Shown here one piece after another: positions 17,095-29,160 of a DNA stretch of 64,000 nt; the stretch's first letter is position 1; every line of letters begins with the position of its first letter. The stretch covers positions 42,582,429 through 42,646,428 of the forward strand of contig OX485804.1 in NCBI GenBank assembly GCA_950295325.1, in the 5' to 3' direction. This stretch comes from Polytrichum commune (taxonomy: Eukaryota; Streptophyta; Polytrichopsida; Polytrichales; Polytrichaceae). The notes beneath the pieces are model-generated. The model saw only the letters and a list, made by a program, of their open reading frames with translations. It made no database searches and was not told where the DNA came from. Made by a program: the position numbers and the translations under genes.

Positions 17095-17630
17095 TAAGTA
17101 CACGTGGAGGATCCTCCATTTCATCATTACTAAGGACCACTTTAGTAGTAACCAAGAGCCGTGACCATGAAACTCTAGGAGTCCCTTGAAACAACGTGGG
17201 AAATAAAAACCTAGTTTTGGAATGGATGGACCCTCAAGCATAATGTAGAGTGAAAGTGGACCATGTTGAGAGACCACAACATATTCATGAACATCCCAAA
17301 ACAATAGGTAGTTTGGGACCCCCATCAAGGGAATACGATATTTCTAGGAGCCCATGGCAATTTAATTGATTGCCATGGCCCCTGGTTTTGTGTTAGACTC
17401 ATCTCTTTTTGATGGGCCGAACGCAATATTCAATAGACCATGAACACTATCCACTTGGTGCCATGAATAATTTTTGTATTCATTCGAAAAATTTGGTCCC
17501 TCAAGCCCTCAATGTCTCCTGCAAAGTGAACTCCAACTGTCTCCGACTTCTCGACCAATCACGTAATTTGTATATCACAGATCAAGGGCCCTCAACTAGT
17601 GCTTGAATGTAGTTCTTATGTGGAATTTGA
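17095..17630. repeat. Diverged relative of the 'GAGCCGTGACCATG' MITE family, copy 1
   Basis: It contains AAGAGCCGTGACCATGAAA, GACCCTCAAGCATAATG, GAAAGTGGACCATGTTGAG, TTGCCATGGCCCCTGGTTTT, ACTTCTCGACCAATCACGTA and TCAAGGGCCCTCAA. The same blocks in the same order are found at about 39800-40680, where the element is interrupted. It is a sister group to the 501-bp family at 38800-39300. Ends are not sharply defined. Confidence 0.55.
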
Positions 17631-19079
17631 AGTGGGTCTTAGCCAATGTAGGAATGCCATGTTGTGGATTGGGAAGAGAGGTAATACATTTTTTGGATGG
17701 AACGGAGGACCCGCCACGGTATTTTCACATCACGGGCTTTGTTTGAATGCAAGGTCATGACGTGGACAAGTTTTGTGTGATTTCAATATGACTTGTAAAT
17801 TGGTATCTTCAAGATTGCCTTGCGGAATATTCACGAAGCATAATTATAATGGACACAAAGTCAAATAACACGTTTGTATGATTGGACCCATTTATATAAG
17901 TTCATAAGCATTTGTATAAGCATTTTTTAAGCCAATTTTTTTATGAAAACCTTCATGACACGGAGAGCACATTAGCTCGCCTTGATATTTTGCAGATTTT
18001 CTCATCATGTGAAGACTTGTAATGTATATTGAGATGCTTAAAAACAATTTGATTATATGTCTAGGATGTGAACGACAATTATTCATGAGATTGAAAACTT
18101 CTCATTCTATTTATCATATATAACTATTTGTATCAAACTCTCAATTATGCAAACGTAATCATCTCGGTGATACACATACCAATGTTGAAAGAATAACAAT
18201 ACCATTTTTCATTTCTTGTAATTTCTCTTAATATATGCTATGGAATTTAACATCTATGGTGGTATGTGCAATTGTGTGGTCTTCAAAAATAGGTTGCCTC
18301 TTTACCCATGCATTTGACCTTGCAATAAAATTAGATCAAAGAAACTTCTAACTTTGTTTATCAATTTGTATGGCAACCACAGTCACAAAGAACCATCCAA
18401 AATAGTCCGGAATGTTAGCGCGGGCAAACCGATTGCACTTGTGATCAATATAGACAATTACATTTTTTGCATGAATAGAGGAAACATCCCCAATCATTGT
18501 ACTTTAGTGATAAAAAGAACATCAAAGGATTAAACATCAAGAGTTCTCATACATATAGCGAGTCCATTGGCGAAATCATTCACCGGTTGCGAGGTCGGTC
18601 ATGAGCTCAATGAAGAACCATAAACAATAAGGGAAACACAATCTACTTTCAAAAACACCAATGTGAAATAAACCTTGTCCATTTCATTCAAAAACTATTG
18701 TCTTCTCAAAAGGGACCTCCAACCAATATTGAGGGGGTTGGAGGAATGATGTGGCAATTACATTCTGGTCTATAAGGACATGAAGGGTGTACACTAGGGT
18801 CCGATATCAAAGGAACTCCAAATTTGAACAATCGTATGGGTTAAGAGCGTAATTATGGAACCAAGGAGCTTACACTAGGATTTTGGGACCATGGTATGAT
18901 AAGTTGAAGTGGCACTTACATAGCATCACTTCCATGCCACATCTAAGAGGTTCTCACTTGAGGGAAACACTCCTCCTAGTTTGACAAACCAATCTTCATG
19001 TTCGGGTCCAATTTGAAGTCCGAAAGTAAAGTCCATGAAGATACGCGGGTGTGATTCGTTATTTTCTTTCTTTAATCAT
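17631..19079. other. Intergenic, nothing recognised
   Basis: No gene or clear element. A short segment near 18575-18680 (GAGCTCAATGAAGAACCATA) is shared with about 24110-24260, showing one more dispersed repeat. Confidence 0.45.
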
Positions 19080-19985
19080 GCACTTGTGTTCGATTTTTGC
19101 ATGGTTGGGTGCAAATTAACGATCAAACACCATAAAGACACGTGTTTGAAAGACACTAGACCATTTCTTCACGATAATAGACCACTCCACGCTCAATAAT
19201 GAATACAATCAGGAAGACCCATATACTTTGTTAACAAATCAATAAACATGCACCTCCGATAATCATAACCAAACGAGGGGAAATCCAATTTTCAATATGA
19301 TTGATGTTGATGTTTCATTTGTAGATTTGCTAATGCAAATGCAAATTTGAAGCCGTATTAGGTTACCAATAGAACATAGGGAACAAAAATTACAAACACC
19401 CACATATGCAAGTTTTCTTTTGGGTCCACGCCCTTATGTAAACCCTAGCCTCATTGATATTTATGTAAGTACAACGATGAGGTGACCGAGCCCGGGCTAG
19501 AAAGGAACGCGGTCCTCCATCTCAGTAATGAAAGAGTCCACACTCGAAAGTGCACCGTCCTCCTCGACCGGGTCGCATTTGGCTGCCCCACGTTGCCTCC
19601 AAATAATGGGCCTAAAGTACACGTCATCAACTTATTAGGGTTGGTCTCGGGTATGTGGGTGTTATTTGTTTCATTTTCCATGTTGACTAGAGCTACGCAA
19701 CAAATATGTGTTCCATTAGCAAATCTATGATGAAACATCTGCAAAAATCGGATTGAAAATCAGATCTCTCCTTGTTTAGTTATGGTTATCGGAAGTGCGT
19801 GTTTGTTGAATTCTTGATTGGATACATAGGTCTTCCCAGTTGTGTTCAGTATTAAATGTAGAGTAAGTTATCAGTAATTGAAGATGTGGTCCAATATCTT
19901 TTAAACACGTGTCCTTATAATCATGCTTTTTGATCCTCACTAGATCGCATACAATCAAATATAGGGGTCCGATTAAGATAACGAG
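19080..19985. repeat. Imperfect long inverted repeat (arms about 360 bp)
   Basis: The left arm (about 19080-19440) and the complement of the right arm (about 19620-19985) share blocks such as GACACGTGTTTGAAAGA, TTCCGATAATCATAACCAAAC, GATGTTTCATTTGTAGATTT and ACAAACACCCACAT, at perhaps 70 percent similarity by eye. The middle is GC-richer (19490-19600). Related single-arm copies occur at 57290-57830 and 58130-58340, so this is a dispersed family arranged here head to head. Confidence 0.6.
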
Positions 19986-21541
19986 TCACTTAAGATCCAT
20001 ATACCTACATCCAAATCCGTATCAAGGGGCCCTTGCATCTATTCTAAAAAAGTTGTGACTCATTGAGGAACACATAGCATTATTGGAGTTTCACAAGAGT
20101 GTTCCACGGGGACGAGAATCAAAGGCAATTTTATGCAAGCATCAAGGGTCACGTAAGAGGATATTGGGGAAAAAAAAGAAAAAGAAAAAGAAAAAAGGAT
20201 CATTGGTGTTTAATATCACCGGCTTGATAAATGAACATGTTCACTTTCTACTAATTATGTTGGTCATGATGCAATATATGGTTTAGCGCCTTCCTTTCGG
20301 AAGGTGGGCTTTGTGGTTTGAAGGATATTAGGATGTTTTAGGCTTGGTCAAGAATGTAGGAAGGCCGCCTCCAATCATAGAGTACATGTGTTAAACTTAT
20401 GAGAGTTGGTTGTTTATGACCAACATCATAGTAAAAGAGGGCCTTGCATTCTACAAGTCGAGACTTAGTTGAGATATACAAACAATATTAAGGTTTATAT
20501 TAAGAGTGCTCCATGGAAATTGGAGTCAAAGGTACTTTCTTGCAAGCATCGAAAACCACGCAAGAGAGAATCGGGCAAATTTAGGTCTCGTTTTGAGAAT
20601 GTACGAAGGTTTTTATGTAGTACAATAAGTTAGGTTGCAATGGAGTGAGGACTAATATACGAGCTTACCGTTTTGAGTATGCTTGGCATTCATAGAAACG
20701 AGAACCCTAAATATGTGGAGATTTATCATAACACTTGTGGAGGTTCGCATGATTCTTCGTGGATGAATTCATACATGCCTAATGTAGATCATGTTATGAT
20801 GGTTTATGTGAGCACTTTCCTTGCCCGCCTCTTTGACCCCCCCACCCCACCACGGTAGGGTCTCTCTTGGAGTTTAGACCAAGACCATGTCCAATTTGAT
20901 TCTCCGCATTGAATCTTAACAAAACGGTCGTTGTAAGGATCTAGTCCCTTCAAGAAAACCCGACATTGGCTAGGTCAAGTGTTGTTTGCCATTGTCAAAG
21001 TTGATTGTTTGTGTTTCCAAGTAGCCAAACGCAAAAAAACAAAGCTTGTATCCCTTGAAAAATATACTTTGGGGTGTGTTAACATCCTTACTAATGCGAT
21101 AACCCTCTTTCAAATACAAGCTTTGGGACAAATGAAACAACTTTTCTCAAAGGTGAGTCCAATTATATTGGATTTTGTAACCTATATTTGTACCCTCTTT
21201 TGCAAGTTTTGTGTTCATTTGGTTGCATGTGTGTTTAATAAGAAACAAGTTCGTATAACTTATTATACATAGCAATTACATAACCATGATCAGTGTACGA
21301 CAAACGGGCTCGCATCCACGTTGGTTTTGGAACACAAATGTTTTTTTTTTCTTTGTCTTTCTAGAAAATCAAATACAACTCCCATTGACAAATGGAGCAA
21401 TGCCAATAAGTTATGTCAAGGAGTATGAATTCCTTATGAGTGTGTCTATACTTGTTTCTTCAAAGAATGTTAATCTTCATACTTCTAAGTTGCATATGAA
21501 AAAGTACATAACTTCCATAATATCCTATGTGTCACACATTC

Positions 21542-21546
<5 letters not shown>
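19986..21546. other. Intergenic; one internal direct repeat
   Basis: No gene supported. A segment at about 20090-20170 (AAGAGTGTTCCACGGGGAC...GCAAGCATCAAGGG) recurs, diverged, at about 20500-20575. Confidence 0.5.

Positions 21547-21614
<68 letters not shown>
21547..21614. repeat. (AC)n microsatellite followed by (AT)n
   Basis: About 28 uninterrupted AC dinucleotides run to about 21603, followed by five to six AT units. Open frames crossing it (poly His-Thr or Cys-Val) are artefacts. Confidence 0.97.
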
Positions 21615-21892
21615 TCTTAATAAAAACATATATCTTTACTATGCATATGATATTGTCCGGTGAATTATCATTGATATGATTCCATTTTTTTATTATTAAA
21701 TTACTAGGAACATGTTTGTAAATCATGTAGATGATCTCCCTAATGTGTCTAGGTTTCAAAATACTTCATCTGAATTGTACCTATTCAACAGTGTAGTGCA
21801 AGTATTCAATAGTTGGAAGTGCATGCAAGTCCATAGCCTCCAACAAGTGTACAATGATTGGAGTACAGTTGTATAAGTGGAGACCACATGTT

Positions 21893-22330
21893 AGGGGCCA
21901 CTTCACACACAAGCAAAGAGCCGTGACCGTGACATTGTGAGAGCCCAAAAGAAAGTGTCCAAAGGCCATCCATGACACTCCCAAGATCATGCAGTGTGGT
22001 CACGGGCCCTCAAGTGTAGTGTGAACTTATATGTGACCGGGCCCTCAACCAAATGACATTTCAATGATTTCTATTCATGCGGGGTTCTCGCACATGATGA
22101 AATATAATAAATCAACGGTTGTGTGATTTCAGAGTGCCATGGTCTCCCAATTTTGTGTTAGGCTTACCTCTAGCGTTGGTATATGAAAATAGTCCAAATG
22201 ATTGTGAAACATGGTCCATGTGATGTCATGTAGGAATCTAAGTAGACTTTACATCCATCTTGCATTCACATACTCCATTGTGTCCCTCAAGCGTAGTGTG
22301 AAGTAAATTTGGACCGGCTCCACCTTCATT
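21893..22330 (-). mobile_element. 501-bp MITE family, truncated copy (minus orientation)
   Basis: It starts AGGGGCCACTTCACACACAAG and continues with GAGCCGTGACCGTG, GAGAGCCCAAAAGAAAGTGT, CCAAAGGCCATCC, CTCAACCAAATGACATTTCA, GTCCCTCAAGCGTAGTGTGA and GACCGGCTCCACCTT. It is the complement of the element at 38800-39300 but lacks the last 60 bp or so, including the far inverted end. Confidence 0.8.
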
Positions 22331-22983
22331 GTTTAAACTAACATTTCATTCATTCATGCAAGGGAAATCTCTCACATGTTCTATATGCATTTGTTGCAAC
22401 ACACTCAATCTCACAATATTTACTCATGCAATAGTATGATGGTGTGTTCGTTTCTTATCAGACCTTGTGCGGCGGGCAAGTATGGGCACAACCATTGTCA
22501 ATAGTCTTGCATGAGGTAATAGATTTTATTCTCTTTACCAATGCCAAAGACCTTTTGGTGTAGTCGATTGTCTTATGTTAATCAACCTTTTCAATGTAAC
22601 TTAAATTGGGAGTGCAATCACCCTTGTAGGGTTCTCAATCCTTCTTGATTGATTCTTATATTAATGATGTTATCATACAATATAGATTTTTACCTCAACT
22701 CCAATAGCCATTGTTAGGTATCCACTATTTTGAACATTAGGCCACACCATCGTACACGTCAAAAGTCCATAGTATGGGTTCAATTATCCTTCTCTAATTG
22801 CAATTGCGGGTACCGTGCACTTGATAGACTTATTAATCTACTTTGTGGATGAAGAATTCAAGTTGATTGCCTAATAAAACTTCCTTGGTCATGTGGGGAC
22901 ATCAAAATCTTTACAAGTTTTCACAAATCCTAAGTAAGTCGCAATTTGCACATATAAACATATACAAGTCTTACTAACACTTC
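22331..22983. other. Intergenic, nothing recognised
   Basis: AT-rich, no gene or element with clear ends. Confidence 0.5.
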
Positions 22984-23130
22984 CATAACATTATTCATAT
23001 CCATAACAATGTTTTGTGGGACCGACAATATTCCAAAAAACATTCCCCGTATTCCAACTAAATATAGTAAATATTCTATGGAATATTGTCGGTCCCACAA
23101 AACATTGTTATGGATCTTAATAATGTTATG
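22984..23130. mobile_element. Hairpin (foldback) mini-element, copy 1
   Basis: It is nearly a complete palindrome with arms of about 50 bp. Left arm: CATAACATTATT, then ATAACAATGTTTTGTGGGAC and CGACAATATTCCA. The right arm (23080-23130) is the complement, perfect over the inner 33 bp. The loop is about 45 bp. The folded transcript would be an excellent small-RNA precursor. A diverged copy is at 23580-23736. Confidence 0.85.
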
Positions 23131-23579
23131 TCACATGTGTGCTCATGGTTTTTTTTTTCAATCTTCCTTGCCTCCTTTTGAGGTAATTATTCTTTGATGG
23201 AGCCCTTTCACTTGCCAAGTAAATTAAAAGGTAAAAACAAAGTAACTTTTGGGATTCCCCTCCCCAATCACTCGGACAATATTCTTTGATGGACACTATG
23301 GATACTCGACCACACAATCTCAACAATGTCTCCAAATGAATTCTTATATATTGCAACGACATATTCTAAAGGAAAAAACCGCTCTTTAGACAATATTCTA
23401 AAGGGCACCCTTCACCATTCCACATTCATGAAAGCCATAGTCAAAATCGTGATTCAACAGAGTCACAATTACACTCAAATTCTTCAACTTTTAAGGCCAA
23501 GAGGCCACACCTTCATGGTCCAAGAACCGGATCATCGATGAGATTGAGTACTTAAAACAAGGTGAGAAACTTGCAAATC

Positions 23580-23736
23580 CATAACATTATTAAGATCCAT
23601 GGCACTGTTATGTGGGATTGAGAGTATTCCACAAAATATTCTTATATATTCTCCACATTCAGGTTGAATGTGAGGAATAGTCCATGAAACATGATTAGTC
23701 CCACAAAACATTGTTGTGAATTTGAATAATGTTATG
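23580..23736. mobile_element. Hairpin mini-element, copy 2
   Basis: It shares the ends CATAACATTATT / AATAATGTTATG and the core CCCACAAAACATTGTT with 22984-23130, but the arms are less well matched. An inner palindrome CACATTCA-GGT-TGAATGTG is present. It is an older copy about 450 bp from the first. Confidence 0.7.
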
Positions 23737-24120
23737 TCGGGACAATCAACTTGAATGCATTTTCATTTGTTAATCAACATACAACTGACTCTCTAACTCG
23801 GTTCTTTGGTTCCTTCTGCTCAAACATTCAAACAAGGAGATGGGAGTAATCCTTTGTCAACTCACTATTCAAACAATTGATAACCAATATACAAATCCCC
23901 CTCGTGCCTCACCGTCCATTACTCCCCTTCCACGAACACTCTAATATTGGGAAATTAATATTGAAGTAATTTCAAAGTTAGGGTTTAGGGTTTTTTTGTG
24001 TGTCAACAACTTTGTTTTGGAGATGAACACCATTCGTGGGTTGCAAGTTGGTAGCTTTCACGGATATAATGAGTTCGCCAAGACAATTCTTTGCCAATTG
24101 GGAGGTGGGCCATGAGCTCA

Positions 24121-24285
24121 GATAGATAGATAGATAGATAGATAGAAACTCCGGTCCCTGTTTAACAAGGGGCCAGACCATGAGCTCACTGAAGAACCAT
24201 ACATATTATGGTATATCCACATCCACTTTTCAAACCACCCTTACAAAGTAAACCTTACACACACACATCCACCAAGTAGAAAAAT

Positions 24286-24322
<37 letters not shown>
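24121..24322. repeat. GATA (24121-24146) and AT (24290-24322) microsatellites
   Basis: The GATA tract of about six units lies between two copies of CCATGAGCTCA. The AT tract has about 16 units and is followed by alternating CACACA/ATGTAT sequence to about 24390. Confidence 0.95.
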
Positions 24323-24326
<4 letters not shown>

Positions 24327-25696
24327 GCACACACATACACATATGGATGTATGTGTATAGATGTACATATATACATATATGTATGTGTATATGAGGACAT
24401 GCAACCAATGCTAAGGGAGGGTTGATCATAAACTATGGTGATGATAGTGGGTTGGATTACCCTCAAACATCAAGGGTGGTATGAAGATCAAGTTCATTAA
24501 TATGCACCCTTGACAATAAAGGGTTCAACTTTAGTAACATAAAAATTGAACATCACATTCACGTACACTGATCATGGTATTTAGTGTAACACACATTGTT
24601 GGCAAACGGTGTAAACCATATGCCTAGAAGTCTAGTAGTGTCATCTCCGCTAATTGTCAACACGAGCAACTTGTTGAATGCATAACTATTTATGGTGTAA
24701 TACTTAATGTAGCACATCGGAGTGCTTGGGATGACAGTTTTATGTTTTGGTATCCACACTACAAGGATCACATGTTGTTAGCACATGCTTTCGTCCACTT
24801 TAGGTAGATGTTAGGCATCCAAATCCATCTCACCAATAGATGTGGATACCTAAAATTTACCTTGACTAGGCAAAAACCAATGCTAACATGCGATCTTTCT
24901 AGTGGCAACATGAAGATATTATCAAGCATACTCTCGGGGGGGGGGGGGCAGTGTGTTAAAAAGTTAAGGATATAGGTGCGAACAACCACTATTTTATAGG
25001 GGGGTATTACTTTCAATTCTCTTCTTTTTTTCACATGCTATCATTATGTAAATTTCTACTTTGGGTTAATATAAAAATGGCTTGCATTACTTATAATTCC
25101 AAATTACCTATTATTCCATACCCTAAAGTACTTTAAAGATGTCCAGTGTCATTTTTGATACCCTATATTACTCTTAAGTCCAATTATAATTTTTTGCCCC
25201 CATGTTTTTAAAATACCCTATCATTTGTTTGCACGTATATTGCTACTCTAACCAATGACTACCCCCCCCCCCCCCGAGAGCATACTAATGCCAATCGTCA
25301 TGTAGTTACACTTTTGGTCATGTAGTTACACTTTTGGTCAATTTGTTGACCAGTGGGTAACCGATACATAGACCTCATAATATCATCAAGCATATGTATG
25401 CCAAGATACTACATTATCCCAACTAGCATGTGTTACTATGTAATGTTTTACCAAGCAAAGTCATTTATGTTTCTATCACGTCCAAACAACCTATTGAACT
25501 TTCATTTGTAGAAATTGAACTCTTGAGTAAGGCATAATTGCACTGCATAACTTCAAATAGTAACACACACTAATTGGAATAATCAATGTGGTAAGCACGC
25601 TAATGCCAAGAATCACGAGGTTACACTAGGCAATGATCGAGTTGTTAGCCATTAGTTAACCTATCATTAGATGAATAAAAATAGTAAGCAACACTA
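24323..25696. other. Intergenic with fragments of dispersed repeats
   Basis: No gene. The segment at about 24560-24760 (GGTATTTAGTGTAACACA, GTAGCACATCGGAGTGCTTG, GATGACAGTTTTATGTT) is related to about 28110-28275. Homopolymer runs of G near 24937 and of C near 25262 are present. A 20-bp direct repeat, CATGTAGTTACACTTTTGGT, occurs twice in a row at about 25299-25338. Confidence 0.5.
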
Positions 25697-26188
25697 CAAT
25701 CCACCCTCGATAAATGTTACACTTATAAACGTTAACTCATTATATTTGTTAACAAAATCATACTCCCCTCATATTGCTAACTAAAATGTTAACTATGTTA
25801 AATGTTAACAATAATTTACTCCCCTCTTTGTTAATTTTTCCACTTATAAATTATGTTAACCTACGAAATACATCCAATATTTTGTGATGACATCCATTAC
25901 ATTGACTCACAACCTTTCAAAGTGGCAAAAGCCACCAAATTTGACTTTTGTGATCAAATTATTCATCTAGATTATATTGATTCTTATTTTGTTTCATAAA
26001 AATTAAAGATTGATTTGATACACATATTTCATATATGATCATTTTGCAAAACTCTCCCTCCATAATTGTAATGAATTTATATTTGTTAAGCATTCAAAAA
26101 GCTCCCTTTATAATTGTTACAATGCTAACTCACTATAAATGTTAGGAAAATTTTACTCCAGAGCCTAACATTTATAGAGGGTGGACTG
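25697..26188. mobile_element. Tc1/mariner (pogo/Emigrant-like) MITE, TA target
   Basis: The ends are inverted: CAATCCACCCTCGATAAATG at the left and the complement of CAGTCCACCCTCTATAAATG at the right, each flanked by TA (25695-25696 and 26189-26190). The end pattern CAGT..ACCTCTATAAAT is like that of the plant Emigrant/pogo MITEs, which use TA targets. It is 492 bp, AT-rich, with many GTTAAC motifs inside and no reading frame. Confidence 0.8.
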
Positions 26189-26681
26189 TATCATGCAAGT
26201 AACATTAAATACCATATACTAATATTCCTCTCATTCATCCAACATAAAAGCCATGAACAAGTGTGCAACCCGGAGATTGATTTTGTTTTTAGTCAATTGG
26301 AATTTGACTTTAAAGAGCCCGAAATGGTTGACTCGCGGTCATTTGAGATGAATGCGCAACAACCTCGTAGGGATTGGGTTTTATGTTGGATGGATGAGAG
26401 GCATCCTCGTATGTTATAATTCCCTCTCTCCGCTTTAAACCCCCGATGCCGAAACTATGGAGTGCTTAGTGGCCAACAAGGATGATTTTGACATTGAATA
26501 TGTATGACAATATCGCAAACCCTAATAACCTATATCACGGGAGACCGTGACGCCTAACTTCCTATATTTAAGATCATACAATTTGTTAGCCCCCCTACAT
26601 TTGCCTAGGCACCTATTAACTTAATGTTAGGTTAGTTTGCAAGATATTTGGAGCAGAATATCTTAAGATTGTCATTGACTT

Positions 26682-27140
26682 AGGCCCTACTTCACACACG
26701 AGCCAAGAGCCGTGACCATGAAATTGCGAGAGCCCAAAAGAAAGTGTCCAAAGGCCATCCCAAGACACCTCCAAATTCATGTAGTGTGGTCACGGATCCT
26801 CAAGTGTGGTGTGAAGCCATATGTGACTAGGCCCTCAAGCAAATGCTATTTCAATTCTATTCATGCGGGTCCTCACACTCGATATAATAGACTAAATGAA
26901 TGATTGTGAGCATTCAGTCAGCCATGGTCTCCTGGTTTTGTGTTAGACCTACCTTCAAGAGGTGGTTTTTGAAAATAATCCAAGTGACCATGAAACATGA
27001 TCCATTTGATGCCATGTAGGAATCCATGTAGACGTTACATCCATCTTGCATTCACATACTCCGTTGGTCCCTCAAGCATAGTGTGAAGCGAACTTGGACC
27101 GGCTCCGCCTTTTCCACCAATGAGAGTGCTTGAAGTGATT
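26682..27140 (-). mobile_element. 501-bp MITE family, nearly complete copy (minus orientation)
   Basis: It starts AGGCCCTACTTCACACACGA and runs through GAGCCGTGACCATGAAATTG, GAGAGCCCAAAAGAAAGTGT, CCTCAAGCAAATGCTATTTC, GGACCGGCTCCGCCTTTTCC and ACCAATGAGAGTGCTTGAAG. It lacks roughly the last 35-45 bp with the far inverted end. Confidence 0.8.
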
Positions 27141-27243
27141 GATTGTTGGAGAGGCTCTTATTAACGTATTTGGATTGCACTCCATAGCAACACCTACATT
27201 GAGCATGACACATACACAACAACCCTATTTTTTTAGGGGAAAA

Positions 27244-27469
27244 AACTACACTAAGAAGATATTTAGTGTCACTTACTATTTGGATTTACACCATGCTATA
27301 TCTTTTTGCTAGTGATGTAATTCCTTACTTAGTAAAGTTGTTAATGTTCTATATTGTCCAAACAACCAATTGAACAATTGTTGGTAAAATACAAGATATA
27401 CAATAAATAGATATAGCATTACGTAATTCCAAATAGTAAGTGATACTAAATATCATATTCAGTGTAGTA
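27244..27469. mobile_element. ACTACACTAA-ended palindromic MITE, copy 1
   Basis: The ends AACTACACTAAGAAGATATT and the complement of AATATCATATTCAGTGTAGT match over about 40 bp, continuing through TTAGTGTCACTTACTATTTGG. It is about 226 bp. Related elements are at 28512-28789, 36009-36331 and 42424-42774. Confidence 0.75.
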
Positions 27470-28511
27470 GATTTGTAGAAGACCTCGATGAATGTTTGTC
27501 TTATAGTTTGTCATCTCGTCGTAACATGAGTCACGATAGATTTCATTCACACAAAGTGAAAACAACATACACGAATTATCTTCGGTATCATTTGTTGTAC
27601 ACAATGTTGCCAAAAATAGAAGTGTCCATGGGTGAGCATGTCATAAAATGAATGAGAAAGTAACATGAAGGTGGCATGGATCCCACATAAATGGATAATG
27701 TTTGTTGGTTACATGATTTTGCAGCAAGAAAATTCAAATACCTTGTCTCAATGGATAATAAGGGATAGTGTCAAAAGATTTGTTAGTTGTATTAAATCTT
27801 ACTTTAAAAAAATGTATAGTTAATTAAATCAATTTTGAGCAAATATGTGTTCATATGTTCTTAATTTTCATAAGAACACTACGTCATGGGCTAAGTCCGT
27901 TGTATAGTATTTCATGTTAGCAAGAGTATTGAGAAATGATGTGGGTTTCTCTTGGTCATGATGATCAAACCAATGACCACGACCACGAGAGATCCTAATA
28001 ATTTGGTCATGGCCCCTTGGTCATGTATGTAAAATAGCCCTCAAACTTGACATTTCCCTAACTTCAAGCAATGATCACGTGCCATAAACATTATTTGATA
28101 GAACTACTCCGTTCATGGTATTTAGTGTCACATATTGTGAAGTCTACTAATTGGTCCGCTAATTGCATATATGATGTTATTCGTCAACATAAGTAACTTC
28201 TATAAGTGAAGTTTTGTTTACATTATGACATTTAGCATAGCACATTGGGATACTTGAGATGATAGTTTTGTGTTCTAATTTGAAAGATAATAGTGAACAT
28301 ACTAATGGCTACTGTTTTAGTATGCAAGAGGAAGATATTCTTGAGCATACTAATGTCGAGTGTCATTTGTGTACACTTCAGTGAACTTATAATCCATTGT
28401 ATAATGTATAGACAACACCTCATAACACTATTGAACATGCTAATGCCAAGACATTGGTAAGCACACTTAAACGCCAAGTGTCACGAGGTGACATTAATAG
28501 TAAAGTTGTTG
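27470..28511. other. Intergenic with repeat fragments
   Basis: No gene recognised. The block 28110-28275 is related to 24560-24760. Confidence 0.45.
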
Positions 28512-28789
28512 ATCATTAATATAAACTACACTGATTATCCCAACTAGTTCGCGTGGTACTAATTCCTAAAACATGCATTATCTTGTCACGATGAATGACG
28601 CCGGTGCTTTAATGGATAGTGGTGCTATGAAAAATATCTCCAATGAATAGTGCCCAAGATGAAGAACGCTTCCTAGGTCTTTTTGTGGCACTAATTTCAT
28701 AGCGTGAAGAAATTTAATATCACCTTCACTAATTTCCCACACGCACTATTAACCTCTTTCACTAATTAGGATAATTAGCGTAGTGTACG
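28512..28789. mobile_element. ACTACACT-ended MITE, variant copy
   Basis: The left end ACTACACTGATTATCC and the right end GGATAATTAGCGTAGTGT are inverted. The inner part (TTCACTAATTTCCCAC, GCACTATTAACC) recurs in reverse at about 42090-42180, indicating a second, broken copy there. Confidence 0.6.
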
Positions 28790-29160
28790 CCTCAAAATAG
28801 GGTAAGTGACACTATTACACATATGACACTAAATACCTTAAACGGTGTTGTTGTAATATATTATGCTTAGCGTGGACGGTATCACTATAGAGTGCCATTT
28901 CTTGTCTCTTTGCTTCTACCGGGCCCTTGACATTGAACCATTTCATAATCGAAGGAGATGGCCCCATGCGACCCAAGGTAGATGGGTCTTAAATGGTTAC
29001 TATTTCCGACTAGCACACTTCCCCTAGGGTATGAAACATGCAATTGGCGCGAGATGGGAAGCAATTCCAAATGTGGTCTTACCGTCCCTATAAATTTTGG
29101 GAGGTCATGTGAATACCTTATTCATTTATCAAAGTGAAGATTCTTGTGCCCATAAAACGG

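Noticed and set aside
21286-21759. Open frames of 125 and 75 codons across 21.3-21.8 kb
   Set aside because: They run through the AC microsatellite (poly His-Thr or Cys-Val) and have no other support.
23978-23998. TTAGGGTTTAGGGTTTTT, a plant telomere-like stretch
   Set aside because: Only two units; far too short to be an interstitial telomere tract.
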